From Myxococcales bacterium (GTDB lineage: Bacteria; Myxococcota; Myxococcia; Myxococcales; JAKAPL01), in NCBI GenBank assembly GCA_021783235.1, contig JAJXUD010000003.1:1-64000 (forward strand): a DNA stretch of 64,000 nucleotides, written 5' to 3'. The translations under genes were made by a program, and so were the position numbers. Under the pieces are notes generated by a model. That model worked only from the letters and a program-made list of their open reading frames with translations, was not told the DNA's origin and searched no databases. This document shows, one piece after another, positions 9,809 through 18,118 of the stretch (within the stretch, counting starts at the first letter, position 1; each line of letters begins with the position of its first letter).

Positions 9809-11043
9809 TACGCCGCCTCCAGCACGAGCCGCGTGATCTCCGCGGGCGCGCCGAGTCTGAGCGGGGGGCCCCAGAAGCCCGTGCCGCGGCTCACGTAGAG
9901 CTGGCTCCGGTCCTTGCGGTAGAGGCCCGCGACGTAGGGCTGGAAGAGGTGGACGAGGAGGTGGAAAGGGAAGATCTGGCCGCCGTGGGTGTGGCCGGAG
10001 AGCTGCAGCGCCACCCCCAGGCCAGCGGCTCGGTCGAACTGGCCTGGCTGGTGGGCGAGGAGCACCACCGGCCGGCCCTCGGGACGACCCGACAGCGCTC
10101 GCTCGAGATCGGGGCCGCCGGTGCCGAGCCAGCGGGCAGCCGGGTCGTCGACGCCCGCGAGGACGATCTCGGCCTCGCCCGCGCTTCCCGCGCGCACGAG
10201 CGTCCAGCGGTTCTGTAGGACCTCGACGCCCAGCTCCCCGAGCCGCCGCAGCCAGCCTGGCAGCCCCGCGTAGTGGTCGTGGTTGCCTGGGACGAAGTAG
10301 ACGCCGTGCCGAGCCCGCAGCTCCCGCAGCGGCTCGATCGCCTCCCCGAGCCGCTCGACCGGCCCGTCGACGAGGTCGCCCGTGATGGCGACGAGATCCG
10401 GCTCGAGGGCGTTGACGCGCCGGACGATCCGCTCGAGGAACGGCCGGCCGAGGGTCGGGCCGATGTGGAGATCCGAGAGCTGGACGATTGTGAGCCCGCG
10501 CGCGCCGCTCGGAAGAGCCGGCAGCCGGACCTCGACTTCCCGCAGCTGCGGGGGCCCAAGGGCTCCGAAGAGGGCGGCGAGCGAGGCGGCTGCCCCTGCC
10601 GCGGCGCCCGCGAGCGTGAAGATCTCCCGCGCCTCGACCCGCGAGAGGCCGCTCAGCCCGGCCGACCGGCCCAGGCCGAGGAGGCCGAGCGCGAGATCGG
10701 CCGCGAGCAGGCCGACGATGAGGAGGAAGCCGACGCCGAGCCAGGCGAGCAGCACGGTCTGGAGCCCGGCCGCGAGCCCGCGCCGCCGCGCTCGGCGCAG
10801 GACGAACGAGAGCAGAACGCCCGCCGCGAGCGCGAAAAGAAGACCGCTGAAGAGGAGCCGGGCGGGCTCCGGCCAGGGCAGGTCGCGGACCAGCCGGGCC
10901 CAGACGTAGTAATGGCCGAGACCCAGGATGCCGAGGGCCACGGCGAGGAAGGGTGCGAAGGCCCAGCGGGAACGCTCTCGGGTCGGCCCCGCCGCCTCTC
11001 CAGGGCCGAGCGAGCGGGGGGGCGCCTCTTGTTCGGATTGCAC
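9808..11043 (-). CDS. membrane-anchored calcineurin-like metallophosphoesterase
   Basis: From the GTG at 11043 the product has 411 residues. The N-terminal third holds about four hydrophobic helices. The C-terminal two thirds is a metallophosphoesterase with the full metal-site set: SDLHIG, TGDLVDG, GNHDHY, AHQPGQ and SGHTHGGQ. This matches the YkuE/YaeI group, whose known members hydrolyse phosphodiester bonds such as UDP-diacylglucosamine at the membrane; the exact substrate here is unknown. It is divergent from the APS kinase gene, with only 24 bases between start codons, and the two share a symmetrical -10 element. No Shine-Dalgarno sequence precedes the GTG. Confidence 0.85.
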   Translation of the reverse strand: MQSEQEAPPRSLGPGEAAGPTRERSRWAFAPFLAVALGILGLGHYYVWARLVRDLPWPEPARLLFSGLLFALAAGVLLSFVLRRARRRGLAAGLQTVLLAWLGVGFLLIVGLLAADLALGLLGLGRSAGLSGLSRVEAREIFTLAGAAAGAAASLAALFGALGPPQLREVEVRLPALPSGARGLTIVQLSDLHIGPTLGRPFLERIVRRVNALEPDLVAITGDLVDGPVERLGEAIEPLRELRARHGVYFVPGNHDHYAGLPGWLRRLGELGVEVLQNRWTLVRAGSAGEAEIVLAGVDDPAARWLGTGGPDLERALSGRPEGRPVVLLAHQPGQFDRAAGLGVALQLSGHTHGGQIFPFHLLVHLFQPYVAGLYRKDRSQLYVSRGTGFWGPPLRLGAPAEITRLVLEAA

Positions 11044-11057
11044 GTCTGGGGTATAAG
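11029..11057 (+). promoter_or_regulatory. sigma70-type promoter of the APS kinase gene, with a symmetrical -10
   Basis: TTGTTC (11029-11034), a 17-base spacer and TATAAG (11052-11057) form a good housekeeping promoter. The predicted start (about 11064) is only 3-4 bases before the ATG at 11068, and no Shine-Dalgarno sequence is present. The same bases read on the other strand give TTATAC (11056-11051), placed to start transcription at about 11044, next to the GTG at 11043 of the divergent phosphoesterase gene. Confidence 0.6.
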
Positions 11058-11067
11058 CCCCGGCGCC

Positions 11068-11784
11068 ATGGGGACGCCAATCGAAAAGGCAGGGTTCACG
11101 CTCTGGCTGACCGGGATGCGGGGCGCCGGGAAGTCGACGCTCGCAGGCTACGTCGGCCAGCGGCTCAAGTCGGTCGGCCGGCAGGTCGAGGTTCTCGACG
11201 GCGACGAGCTCGAAAAGTCTGCAATCTCGGCTGGTTTCGAGACGAAGGAGGCCCGCCAGAGCGAGGTTCGCCGGCTCGGCTTCCTCGCGAGGCTGCTCTC
11301 GCGAAACAACGTCGTCGCCATCGCCGCGTCTCTCTCCCCCTACCGCGACAACCGCGATCAGAACCGGCGGGAGATCGGCCGCTACGTCGAGGTCTTCGTC
11401 GACTGCCCGGTCGAGACGCTGATGCAGCGGGATGCCAAGGGACTCTACAAGAAGGCGCTCGCGGGCGAGCTGACCGATTTCATCGGCGTCACCGCCCCCT
11501 ACGAGCCGCCGGCGAACGCCGAGGTGGTGATCCGCACGCACGAGGAGCGGGTCGAGGAGAGCGCGCAGAAGATCTTTCAGGCGCTGCTCGATCTCGGCTA
11601 CCTCAAACCGGCGGAGGTCTCGGCGATCATCGGCCAGAAGGCGCGCCGCCGGCCGCTGCCCGCGAAGCGCCCCGCGCGTCCCGCCCGCGCCGCCCGTCGC
11701 GACGGAGCGCGGCCCAAGCAGCGTCCCGCCGAGCGCAAGGCGGTCCGGCCCGCGAAGCAGACGCGCCGCCGGGCCCGTCGTTAG
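11068..11784 (+). CDS. cysC: adenylylsulfate (APS) kinase with basic C-terminal tail
   Basis: A 238-residue P-loop kinase that phosphorylates adenosine 5'-phosphosulfate to PAPS, the sulfate donor. It has GMRGAGKST (P-loop, from residue 14), VLDGDELEK, and the family stretch DAKGLYKKALAGELTDFIG followed by APYEPPANAE, all at the expected spacing. APS kinases are usually near 200 residues; here about 45 extra residues form an Arg/Lys/Ala/Pro-rich tail ending RRRARR, which may bind nucleic acid or a partner, or may simply be disordered. No cysD, cysN or cysH is adjacent, so the gene stands alone. Transcription probably starts almost at the ATG. Confidence 0.9.
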   Translation: MGTPIEKAGFTLWLTGMRGAGKSTLAGYVGQRLKSVGRQVEVLDGDELEKSAISAGFETKEARQSEVRRLGFLARLLSRNNVVAIAASLSPYRDNRDQNRREIGRYVEVFVDCPVETLMQRDAKGLYKKALAGELTDFIGVTAPYEPPANAEVVIRTHEERVEESAQKIFQALLDLGYLKPAEVSAIIGQKARRRPLPAKRPARPARAARRDGARPKQRPAERKAVRPAKQTRRRARR

Positions 11785-11883
11785 TCTGGCGTTGGGCTGG
11801 CGTTTTTGCCTCGACGGCTCTAAGGAATCAGCAGGGCCGGGAGTCTTCTCGCCCCAGCTTTCTCCTCGAGAGATCATCCCTTG

Positions 11884-12708
11884 ATGCTCGATCCCGACGT
11901 CCAAGGAAAGCTCGAGCGGCTGCGAGGGTTCGTCCGTGGTCTCCCGGGCGCACTGGTCGCCTTCTCCGGGGGCGCGGACAGCGCGCTCGTCCTCGCGGTC
12001 GCGGCCCTGGAGCTGCGCGAGCGGGCGGTGGCGTTGACGGTCAGCTCGCCGAGCCTGCCGCCGCGAGAGCTCGATGCCGCGCGCGCCTTTGCGGCGGCGC
12101 AAGGGGTGCGCCACCTCGTCGTCGAGGGTCGCGAGCTCGAGGATCCACGCTACGCGGCCAACCCCGCCGATCGCTGCTACTACTGCAAGGCCGAGCTCTA
12201 CGCGCTCTGCGAGCGGGCCGCCCGCGAGCTGTCGCTCGGCGCGATCGTCGACGGCTTCAACGCCGATGACCGGCGGGACGTGCGTCCGGGACAGCGGGCG
12301 GCCCAGGAGCGTGGCGTCGTCTCGCCCCTCGCCCTCGCCGGTCTCTCCAAAGAGGAGGTCCGCGCCTGCTCGCGGGCGCTCGGCCTCTCGACCTGGGACA
12401 AGCCCCAGGCCGCCTGCCTCTCCTCGAGGCTCCCGACGGGGACCCCGGTGACCGTGGAGCGGCTCGCCGCGGTGGGGGGCGCCGAGGAGGAGCTCGCGGA
12501 GCTCGGCTTTCGACGGTTCCGCGTGCGGCACCACGGCGAGGTGGCGCGCATCGAACTCGGGGCGGACGAGCTCGGGCGGCTCGCGGACGCGGCCCTGCGC
12601 GAGCGGCTGGTGGAGGCGATCAAGCGGCGCGGTTTCCGTTTCGTCGCCGTCGACCTCGAGCCCTTCGAGAGCGGGCGCTTCGCCCGGCTCGTCGCCCAGC
12701 GGGTCTGA
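11884..12708 (+). CDS. larE: ATP-dependent sulfur transferase LarE
   Basis: A 274-residue PP-loop ATP pyrophosphatase of the LarE family, which installs sulfur on the nicotinate-derived nickel-pincer cofactor of lactate racemase and relatives. SGGADS is the PP-loop. Cysteines occur at 98 and 101 (CYYC) and at 178 (AACLSSR), the last at the place of the sacrificial cysteine of the Lactobacillus enzyme. A three-cysteine set is associated with LarE proteins that use a 4Fe-4S cluster, so this one may be catalytic rather than self-consuming (inference). I chose the ATG over the adjacent TTG. larB, larC and larA are not in the window. Confidence 0.88.
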   Translation: MLDPDVQGKLERLRGFVRGLPGALVAFSGGADSALVLAVAALELRERAVALTVSSPSLPPRELDAARAFAAAQGVRHLVVEGRELEDPRYAANPADRCYYCKAELYALCERAARELSLGAIVDGFNADDRRDVRPGQRAAQERGVVSPLALAGLSKEEVRACSRALGLSTWDKPQAACLSSRLPTGTPVTVERLAAVGGAEEELAELGFRRFRVRHHGEVARIELGADELGRLADAALRERLVEAIKRRGFRFVAVDLEPFESGRFARLVAQRV

Positions 12709-12709
12709 G

Positions 12710-12973
12710 GTGGTCTGGCTTCGCATCCTGGGAGCCCTGGCGGGCGCGGTCGGCGCGCTGCTCTGGACCCCGGTCATCGTCTTCTTGTTCTGGCTCCCGC
12801 GCCTCCATGCGCCGGACCTCTTGGCTTACGGCTGCGCGGCCGCCTTCGTGCTGGCCCTCGCGACGGTGGGCGCCCGCCGTCCTCGCTGGGGGGCGGCGAT
12901 GCTCGCCGTGGTGGCGGTCTCCTGGCTCGGCCTCGCGATCCTGCTCTGGATGCGGATCATCGAGCTCGCCTGA
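12710..12973 (+). CDS. small three-helix membrane protein
   Basis: An 87-residue protein starting with GTG one base after the larE stop. It is almost entirely hydrophobic, with three predicted transmembrane helices (about residues 5-30, 37-54 and 61-83) separated by short Arg-containing turns. The tight spacing suggests co-translation with larE, but no role in nickel cofactor synthesis is known for such proteins. I do not recognise the family. Confidence 0.6.
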   Translation: MVWLRILGALAGAVGALLWTPVIVFLFWLPRLHAPDLLAYGCAAAFVLALATVGARRPRWGAAMLAVVAVSWLGLAILLWMRIIELA

Positions 12974-13049
12974 CCTGCGGTTCGCGGGCGGCGCCCGCGC
13001 GCCGAGCCTACTCGCCGCGGCGCGTCGGCGAGTTCGGGGCAGCCGATGG

Positions 13050-13079
13050 TTGACCGAGCGGCCGTCCGGCCGATAGATC
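13050..13079 (+). promoter_or_regulatory. candidate promoter of the MYXO-CTERM lipoprotein gene
   Basis: TTGACC (13050-13055) followed after 18 bases by TAGATC (13074-13079). The -35 is near perfect and the -10 is weak. A purine-rich ribosome site (GGGGAGAGGAG, near 13101-13111) precedes the GTG start at 13119. Confidence 0.4.
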
Positions 13080-13118
13080 AAGGTATCTCCGGAAGCCGTC
13101 GGGGAGAGGAGCGGCGCC

Positions 13119-15755
13119 GTGATCCGAACCCTTGTGAGGCCCGCGCCGAGAATCGCCTTCGCGGTGCTCGTTTTGGCGAGCTGCGCGAAGACGAGCTCGT
13201 GCGGCTGTCTCGGCACCCTTGCCCCGCTGGCGGCGCCGCTCGATCCGGGCCACTCGACGCAGTCGGGCGCGCAGGCCTACCTGACCCCGGGCGCCTTCAG
13301 CTACCTCGACAACAACTTCCAGAACCTCCTCCCGACCCTGCTGCCGAGCGGGCTCACCTTCTGGATCCCCGAGATGACGAAGTCGGTCTCGTACGCCGGC
13401 ATCGGCGCGACCGCCTACGTCTGCCGGCAGAACGAGTGCCCCTACTCGGGCTACGACAACGGCGACTGCTACGCGCCGGGAGGCGGCGCCGCCTGCCCGG
13501 TCGCCATCGTCCTCGACGGCCTTCAGACCGCGACGGTGGCGCCGAACCAGATCTCGGCCACCCTGACCTTCGACATCGACTACAGGGAATGGAACTTCGG
13601 CGGAGGAAAGTGCTCGGAGGCAGGCGGCGGCGCCACCTGCCGCAACGACATCTGGGTCGGAACGGATCTCTGCCTCCCGGGCTGGCTCGGCGGCGGCTGC
13701 GTGAGCTGCAGCCAGGTGCAGCTCACGATGGATCGGAAGCCGCTGCAGCTTCCGCTCACGCTCACGATCGACCCGATTAGCCAGGCGCTCTCGATCTCGA
13801 TTGGGAACGTCGGGGCGAACATCCAATCGTCCGACTTCAGCTTCAACTGCGGGGTCCTCGGCGACATCGCGAACCTCTTCTCGGGGACGGTCGCGAGCCT
13901 GATGAACAGCCAGATCCAGTCGATGCTCTCCTCGCAGCTCGGGCAGCAGCTGGACAAGCAGCTCTGCATGACCCCGAGCTTCTACACGGGCGGCTGCCCC
14001 ACGGGGAGCGTGGTGGGCCAGGACCGGAGCGGCGAGGCCGCCTGCTGCGCGCCCGGGACGCCCTGCGCCGGCGGCGGGGGTGACGGCTGCATCGCGAAGC
14101 CGCTGGGGCTCGTCGGCACGCTGAACGCGGGCAGCTTCCTCGGGAAGTTCGGCGCGCCCCCCGCGCCGCTGCAGCTCGAGCTCTTCCCGGGCCAGAACCA
14201 GAGCGCCTCGGCGGAGCCGCTCATCTCGCAGAACGGGGGAGGCCTGACGGTGCGCCTGGTCACCGGGGCCGAGGCGGCGAGCCCCTCCTCGTGCGTTCCG
14301 GCCCGGCCGGCGCCTCCGCCGGCCACCCCGTCGCCGATCGACTTCGACCAGGAGGCGCAGAAGCTCGGCCTCGCCTCGTACATGGTGGGGGTCGGCCTCT
14401 CGCAGTCGTTCCTCGGCCAGGCGGCCTACCAGGCCTACGCCGCCGGCGCCCTCTGCCTCGACATCGACAGCTACAACGAGAGCATCCTCAGCACCTCGGT
14501 CTTGACGACCGTCCTGCCGTCGCTCGGCAACATCGCGCCGGACGCTCCCGCCTACGCCGTGCTGCGACCACAGAACCCGCCCACGATCACCGTCGGGAAG
14601 GGGACCATCCAGAACGGGCAGATCGTCGACCCGCTCCTCACGGTCGACATGAAGGATCTGCGGATCGACCTATTCGCCACGGTCGATGAGCGGCCGGTTC
14701 GTCTCTTCGCCATCTCGGCGGACGTCTCCCTTCCCCTCGCGCTCGGCGTCGGCCCGAACGGCACGTCCCTCGAGGTCCTGATGGGCGATCCCTCGAAGAT
14801 CCTCGCCAACCTGAACGGGATGGACGGCAAGATCCTCGCCGAGGGGCCGAGCCAGATCTTGAAGCTCATCCCGCTCGTGCTGCAGATGGCCGGGCCGAAG
14901 CTCGCTTCGCTGCCCAACTTCAACCTTCCGTCGCTCGCCGGCTTCGGCGTCACGATCGACGGCATCGGCGGCATCGTCGCCGAGGGGGACGGCGGCTACC
15001 AGGACGTTGGGCTCTTCGCGGACCTGACCACCGGTCCGGCCGGCGCTTGGCTGCCGGGCGGGGAGGGCCCCTCGATCCGGATCGAGCAGAACGTCGAGCC
15101 GCTGCTCGCCGACGTGGCCCCCGGCGGGACCTTGACCCGTTGGCCGACCGCGCTGCTCGCGGTGGACGAGAAGGAGGGGCCCTCCGAGACGAGCTACAGC
15201 GTCGATCAGGGGCTCTGGTCGCCGTACGTGCGCGGCGGCCGCGTGGCCGTCACCGCGCCGCTCTTCCTCCTCCAAGGTCACCACACCATCGACCTGCGGA
15301 CCCGGCCCGTGGGGAGCCGAGCCGACGGGTTCGCTCGGACGCTCGACTTCCTCGCGGACTACACGCCTCCCACCATCGCGCTGACGCGTGGCGACAGCGG
15401 CCGCTTCGAGCTCTCGGCGACCGACAACCTGACACCTCCCGATCAGATCGAGTGGGCCACCTCCGTGGCGGGAGCGCCGTTCTCCGCCTTCGAGGTCGGC
15501 GTGCCCGATCCGAATGCGCTCGCGGCACGGGGGCCGTTCCGCGTCGAGGCGCGGGATTCGGTGGGCAACGTCGCCTCGGCCGACTCGAGCGGTCTCGCCC
15601 CGGTCGGAGGCGGCGCCGCGGAGGGCGGTTCGCCCGCGGAGGCCAGGGCCGCGGTCCGGCCCTCGGGAGGCTGCGGCACGGCCCCCGGCGCGGCGTCCTG
15701 GATGGCCTTCGCGGCGCTCGGCCTCGGGCTCTTGCGGCGCCGCCGCCGCGAGTGA
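13119..15755 (+). CDS. large surface lipoprotein with MYXO-CTERM-like C-terminus
   Basis: An 878-residue protein from a GTG start with a good ribosome site. The N-terminus is a lipoprotein signal (FAVLVLASC). The body is Gly/Pro-rich with scattered cysteine pairs (SSCGCLG, CCAPGTPC), suggesting an extracellular disulfide-bonded fold. No known domain is recognised, although the run of beta-rich segments around residues 480-640 looks like a lipid-binding or beta-sandwich region. The last 30 residues follow the MYXO-CTERM pattern: a GGCG motif, one hydrophobic helix (ASWMAFAALGLGLL) and a final RRRRRE. In Myxococcota this signal marks proteins for processing and surface display. Having both an N-terminal lipobox and a C-terminal sorting signal is notable. 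It overlaps the next gene by 4 bases. Confidence 0.75.
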   Translation: MIRTLVRPAPRIAFAVLVLASCAKTSSCGCLGTLAPLAAPLDPGHSTQSGAQAYLTPGAFSYLDNNFQNLLPTLLPSGLTFWIPEMTKSVSYAGIGATAYVCRQNECPYSGYDNGDCYAPGGGAACPVAIVLDGLQTATVAPNQISATLTFDIDYREWNFGGGKCSEAGGGATCRNDIWVGTDLCLPGWLGGGCVSCSQVQLTMDRKPLQLPLTLTIDPISQALSISIGNVGANIQSSDFSFNCGVLGDIANLFSGTVASLMNSQIQSMLSSQLGQQLDKQLCMTPSFYTGGCPTGSVVGQDRSGEAACCAPGTPCAGGGGDGCIAKPLGLVGTLNAGSFLGKFGAPPAPLQLELFPGQNQSASAEPLISQNGGGLTVRLVTGAEAASPSSCVPARPAPPPATPSPIDFDQEAQKLGLASYMVGVGLSQSFLGQAAYQAYAAGALCLDIDSYNESILSTSVLTTVLPSLGNIAPDAPAYAVLRPQNPPTITVGKGTIQNGQIVDPLLTVDMKDLRIDLFATVDERPVRLFAISADVSLPLALGVGPNGTSLEVLMGDPSKILANLNGMDGKILAEGPSQILKLIPLVLQMAGPKLASLPNFNLPSLAGFGVTIDGIGGIVAEGDGGYQDVGLFADLTTGPAGAWLPGGEGPSIRIEQNVEPLLADVAPGGTLTRWPTALLAVDEKEGPSETSYSVDQGLWSPYVRGGRVAVTAPLFLLQGHHTIDLRTRPVGSRADGFARTLDFLADYTPPTIALTRGDSGRFELSATDNLTPPDQIEWATSVAGAPFSAFEVGVPDPNALAARGPFRVEARDSVGNVASADSSGLAPVGGGAAEGGSPAEARAAVRPSGGCGTAPGAASWMAFAALGLGLLRRRRRE

Positions 15756-16267
15756 GCTGGGGGCTCTCCCTCGGGGCGCTCGTTCTCGCAGCCGTCGCCT
15801 TCGCCCCGCGGGCGGGGGCGCTTGAGCCAATCGAGGATCACCGCGACCAGTGGGGGCTCACGGCGTCACTCGGAACGGAGTGGGACTTCGCGGCTCCGCT
15901 CGCCCGAAACGTCTTCGGGGAGACCTTCTCGCCGGCGCTCGAGGTGGGCGGCACGGTGGCCGTGACGGACACCGGCGACGAGCTGACCCTACGCCTGCGG
16001 CTCCTCGACTCTCCGGGCGTCTGGCCGATGGTCCTCGCCGGCTGGCGCAGCTACTTCGGCGAGGACGAACTCAAGAGCTTCGCCGCCGCTGAGCTCTTCG
16101 GCCTGACGGCGCCGTTCTGGGCCCTCGGCGCTCACGGCGGCGTCGGCGGGCAGTACGACTTCAGCCGGTCGTTCGGCCTCTTCGTCGAGATCGGCGTCGG
16201 CGTGGCGGTGGGCGGAGTCCTCTACCGGAGCCTCGACGGCAACCTCGGGGCACAGGCGCGGTTTTGA
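15752..16267 (+). CDS. small outer-membrane-barrel-like protein
   Basis: Starting at the GTG in a GTGA overlap with the upstream stop, the product has 171 residues. A signal peptide runs to about residue 25 (ending RAGA). The rest alternates hydrophobic and polar residues in short strands rich in Gly and aromatic residues, and ends in QARF. A terminal Phe with alternating strands is typical of small outer-membrane beta barrels. Coupling to the MYXO-CTERM lipoprotein suggests that the two act together at the cell surface. The family is not recognised. Confidence 0.6.
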   Translation: MSWGLSLGALVLAAVAFAPRAGALEPIEDHRDQWGLTASLGTEWDFAAPLARNVFGETFSPALEVGGTVAVTDTGDELTLRLRLLDSPGVWPMVLAGWRSYFGEDELKSFAAAELFGLTAPFWALGAHGGVGGQYDFSRSFGLFVEIGVGVAVGGVLYRSLDGNLGAQARF

Positions 16268-16285
16268 TCGACGACGGCCTCGGCC

Positions 16286-17071
16286 CTACCCGCGAGACGG
16301 CTCGAAGGGATCGTCGGGGTAGCGCACGTTCCAGAGGACGAGTCCTCGCCCAGGAGCGCGCGGGCCGCGCCAGCCCCGCTCCGTCGCGAGCGCCGAGAGA
16401 TCGAGCGGCTGACCCGCGCCGCGCGCAGCCGCCGCGAAGGTCCAGTGGCGCACGAGGTGCCGCGTGAAGCCGGTGGCGACGAAGCGGAGCTCGTAGCCGC
16501 TGCCGCCCGGCCGAGCGCGCTCCCGCACGTCGGCTTCGAGCAGCTCGGTGACGTGCGGGCCGTGGGGACCCGTGCTGAACGGCGCCCGATCGCGCCGTCC
16601 GAGCTGCTCGGCCAGGAAGGCGCGCATCGGCTCGAGGTCGAGCCGGCCGGACGGGGGAAGCGCGGGGATGCTTCGAGGGTCGGGGAGGCGCCAGGCGGCG
16701 CGCGGGGAGGGGCCGGGACCCACGATGATTCGGTAGCGGTACTCGCGCGCCGTGGCGCTCGCGCGAGCGTGGAACGATGGGCCCGCCCGCGCGATTCGCA
16801 GCGGTCGAATCGCCCGAGGCAGCGCGCCGCGGAGCGAGCCGAGCGCCGCCTCGAGGTCGAGCGCGAGCCGGATTCGAAATGAGACGACCTGTCTTCGGGC
16901 ATGGACGCCCGCGTCGGTGCGACCGGCGGCGGCGAGCGCCGCCTCGATCCCAAGCCCCTCGAGCGCCGCCGCGAGCGTCTCCTGCACGGTCGCGCGCCCG
17001 GCTTGCCGCTGCCAGCCGGCGAAAGGGCTGCCGCAGTAAGCGATCTCGAGGGCGTAGGCGACGCGTTCCAC
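16286..17071 (-). CDS. truA: tRNA pseudouridine(38-40) synthase TruA
   Basis: A 261-residue TruA, standard length. The catalytic motif AAGRTDAGVHA holds the nucleophilic aspartate; YCGSPFAGWQRQ near the N-terminus is the conserved substrate-binding start. It converts U38, U39 and U40 of tRNA anticodon arms to pseudouridine. The GTG start leaves 56 bases to the divergent GYF gene. It is convergent with the barrel-like gene. Confidence 0.95.
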   Translation of the reverse strand: MERVAYALEIAYCGSPFAGWQRQAGRATVQETLAAALEGLGIEAALAAAGRTDAGVHARRQVVSFRIRLALDLEAALGSLRGALPRAIRPLRIARAGPSFHARASATAREYRYRIIVGPGPSPRAAWRLPDPRSIPALPPSGRLDLEPMRAFLAEQLGRRDRAPFSTGPHGPHVTELLEADVRERARPGGSGYELRFVATGFTRHLVRHWTFAAAARGAGQPLDLSALATERGWRGPRAPGRGLVLWNVRYPDDPFEPSRG

Positions 17072-17110
17072 GGCGGGGGCGAATCTACCTCGGAGCGAAG
17101 GTCTCCACCC

Positions 17111-17116
17111 TATGAT
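17111..17116 (+). promoter_or_regulatory. -10 element upstream of the GYF-domain gene
   Basis: TATGAT lies 11 bases before the ATG at 17128. No recognisable -35 stands 16-18 bases upstream, and no Shine-Dalgarno sequence lies between. If used, the transcript would begin about 5 bases before the start codon. Confidence 0.35.
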
Positions 17117-17127
17117 AACCTGGACGC

Positions 17128-18024
17128 ATGGTCGAAGGCGCCTCCTCAGCGTTCCCCAGGTCGTCCGGAGAAGAGCCCGGATCGAACTCCCGCGTCGAAC
17201 TCGGCACGACCGGCGGCAACTGGGTCTTCAAGCAGGAGGGCATGCTCTTCGGTCCGGTGCCGGCCCGGGTCGTCATCGAGAAGCTCTACGCGGGCGAGAT
17301 CGGTCGCGACACGCAGGTGGCCCGTGAGGAGGAAGAGGGTTTTCGCGACCTGAAGGACGTCGCCTTTTTCACGATCCACCTCGCGAAGGCCGAGGCGAAG
17401 CTCCGGGTCGAGCGCGACGAGGGCGCCATCGCCGCCGTCGAGCAGCGGAATCGGCGCGCCCGAGTGGCGGTCGGGGCGGTGGTCATCGTGCTCGCCGTGG
17501 CCGCCGCCGCGGGCGGCGCCGGCTTCCTCGTCGTGCAGCGGCAGCAGCGGCTACAGCGCGAGATCGAGGACATTCCGATCGTCTCGAACCCGCCCGAACT
17601 CGCCGCGGCCGGCGCGAGGCCTCAGGCCGAGGCCGACGTGGCGCTCCCGTCCGCGGCCGGAGGGGGAGCGGGAGCCCGTCGCGGCCGGCGCGCGTCAGCC
17701 CCGGCGGCGCGGAGTGGCGGGGAGGAGATCACCCAGTCGAAGTTCGACAAGAGCTCGATCATCTCCGCCGAGGTGCGTCAGAAGTCCTCGCTGGTCCCGT
17801 GCATCAAGGCCGAGCTCGGGCGGCAGCCCGATTTCCGCGGAGACATCCGTTTCACGGTGGCGGTCGGCAACGAGGGGCGCGTGGCGAAGCTCTGGATGGA
17901 CGACGCCCAGTTCAAGGACGGCCCCCTTCAGGCCTGCTTCTGGAGGTCGATGCAGCAATGGCACTTCGTGTCGTACGAAGGCGAGCGCGCCACCCTCTCG
18001 GACTCCTTCCGCGTCGGCCGATGA
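17128..18024 (+). CDS. GYF-like domain / TonB-AgmX-like C-terminal membrane protein
   Basis: A 298-residue single-pass protein. After an unstructured start, residues about 30-90 form a GYF-like domain (NWVFKQEGMLFGPV and the GEIGRDTQV turn), a peptide-binding module. One transmembrane helix follows near residues 113-133, then a low-complexity linker. The C-terminal 80 residues (VRQKSSLVPCIKAELGR to DSFRVGR) resemble the AgmX/PglI and TonB-type C-terminal domain found in Myxococcota motility and envelope proteins. The architecture implies a bridge between a cytoplasmic partner and the periplasm. The exact role is unknown. Confidence 0.65.
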   Translation: MVEGASSAFPRSSGEEPGSNSRVELGTTGGNWVFKQEGMLFGPVPARVVIEKLYAGEIGRDTQVAREEEEGFRDLKDVAFFTIHLAKAEAKLRVERDEGAIAAVEQRNRRARVAVGAVVIVLAVAAAAGGAGFLVVQRQQRLQREIEDIPIVSNPPELAAAGARPQAEADVALPSAAGGGAGARRGRRASAPAARSGGEEITQSKFDKSSIISAEVRQKSSLVPCIKAELGRQPDFRGDIRFTVAVGNEGRVAKLWMDDAQFKDGPLQACFWRSMQQWHFVSYEGERATLSDSFRVGR

Positions 18025-18118
18025 CTTCGCCTCGGGGACAGGAAGGCTGGGGAAGGCGCGTGCGGGGGGCGCGGTTTGAGGCTATATTCGCCCTGAAGGG
18101 CTCCGTTGGAGGGCCGCC

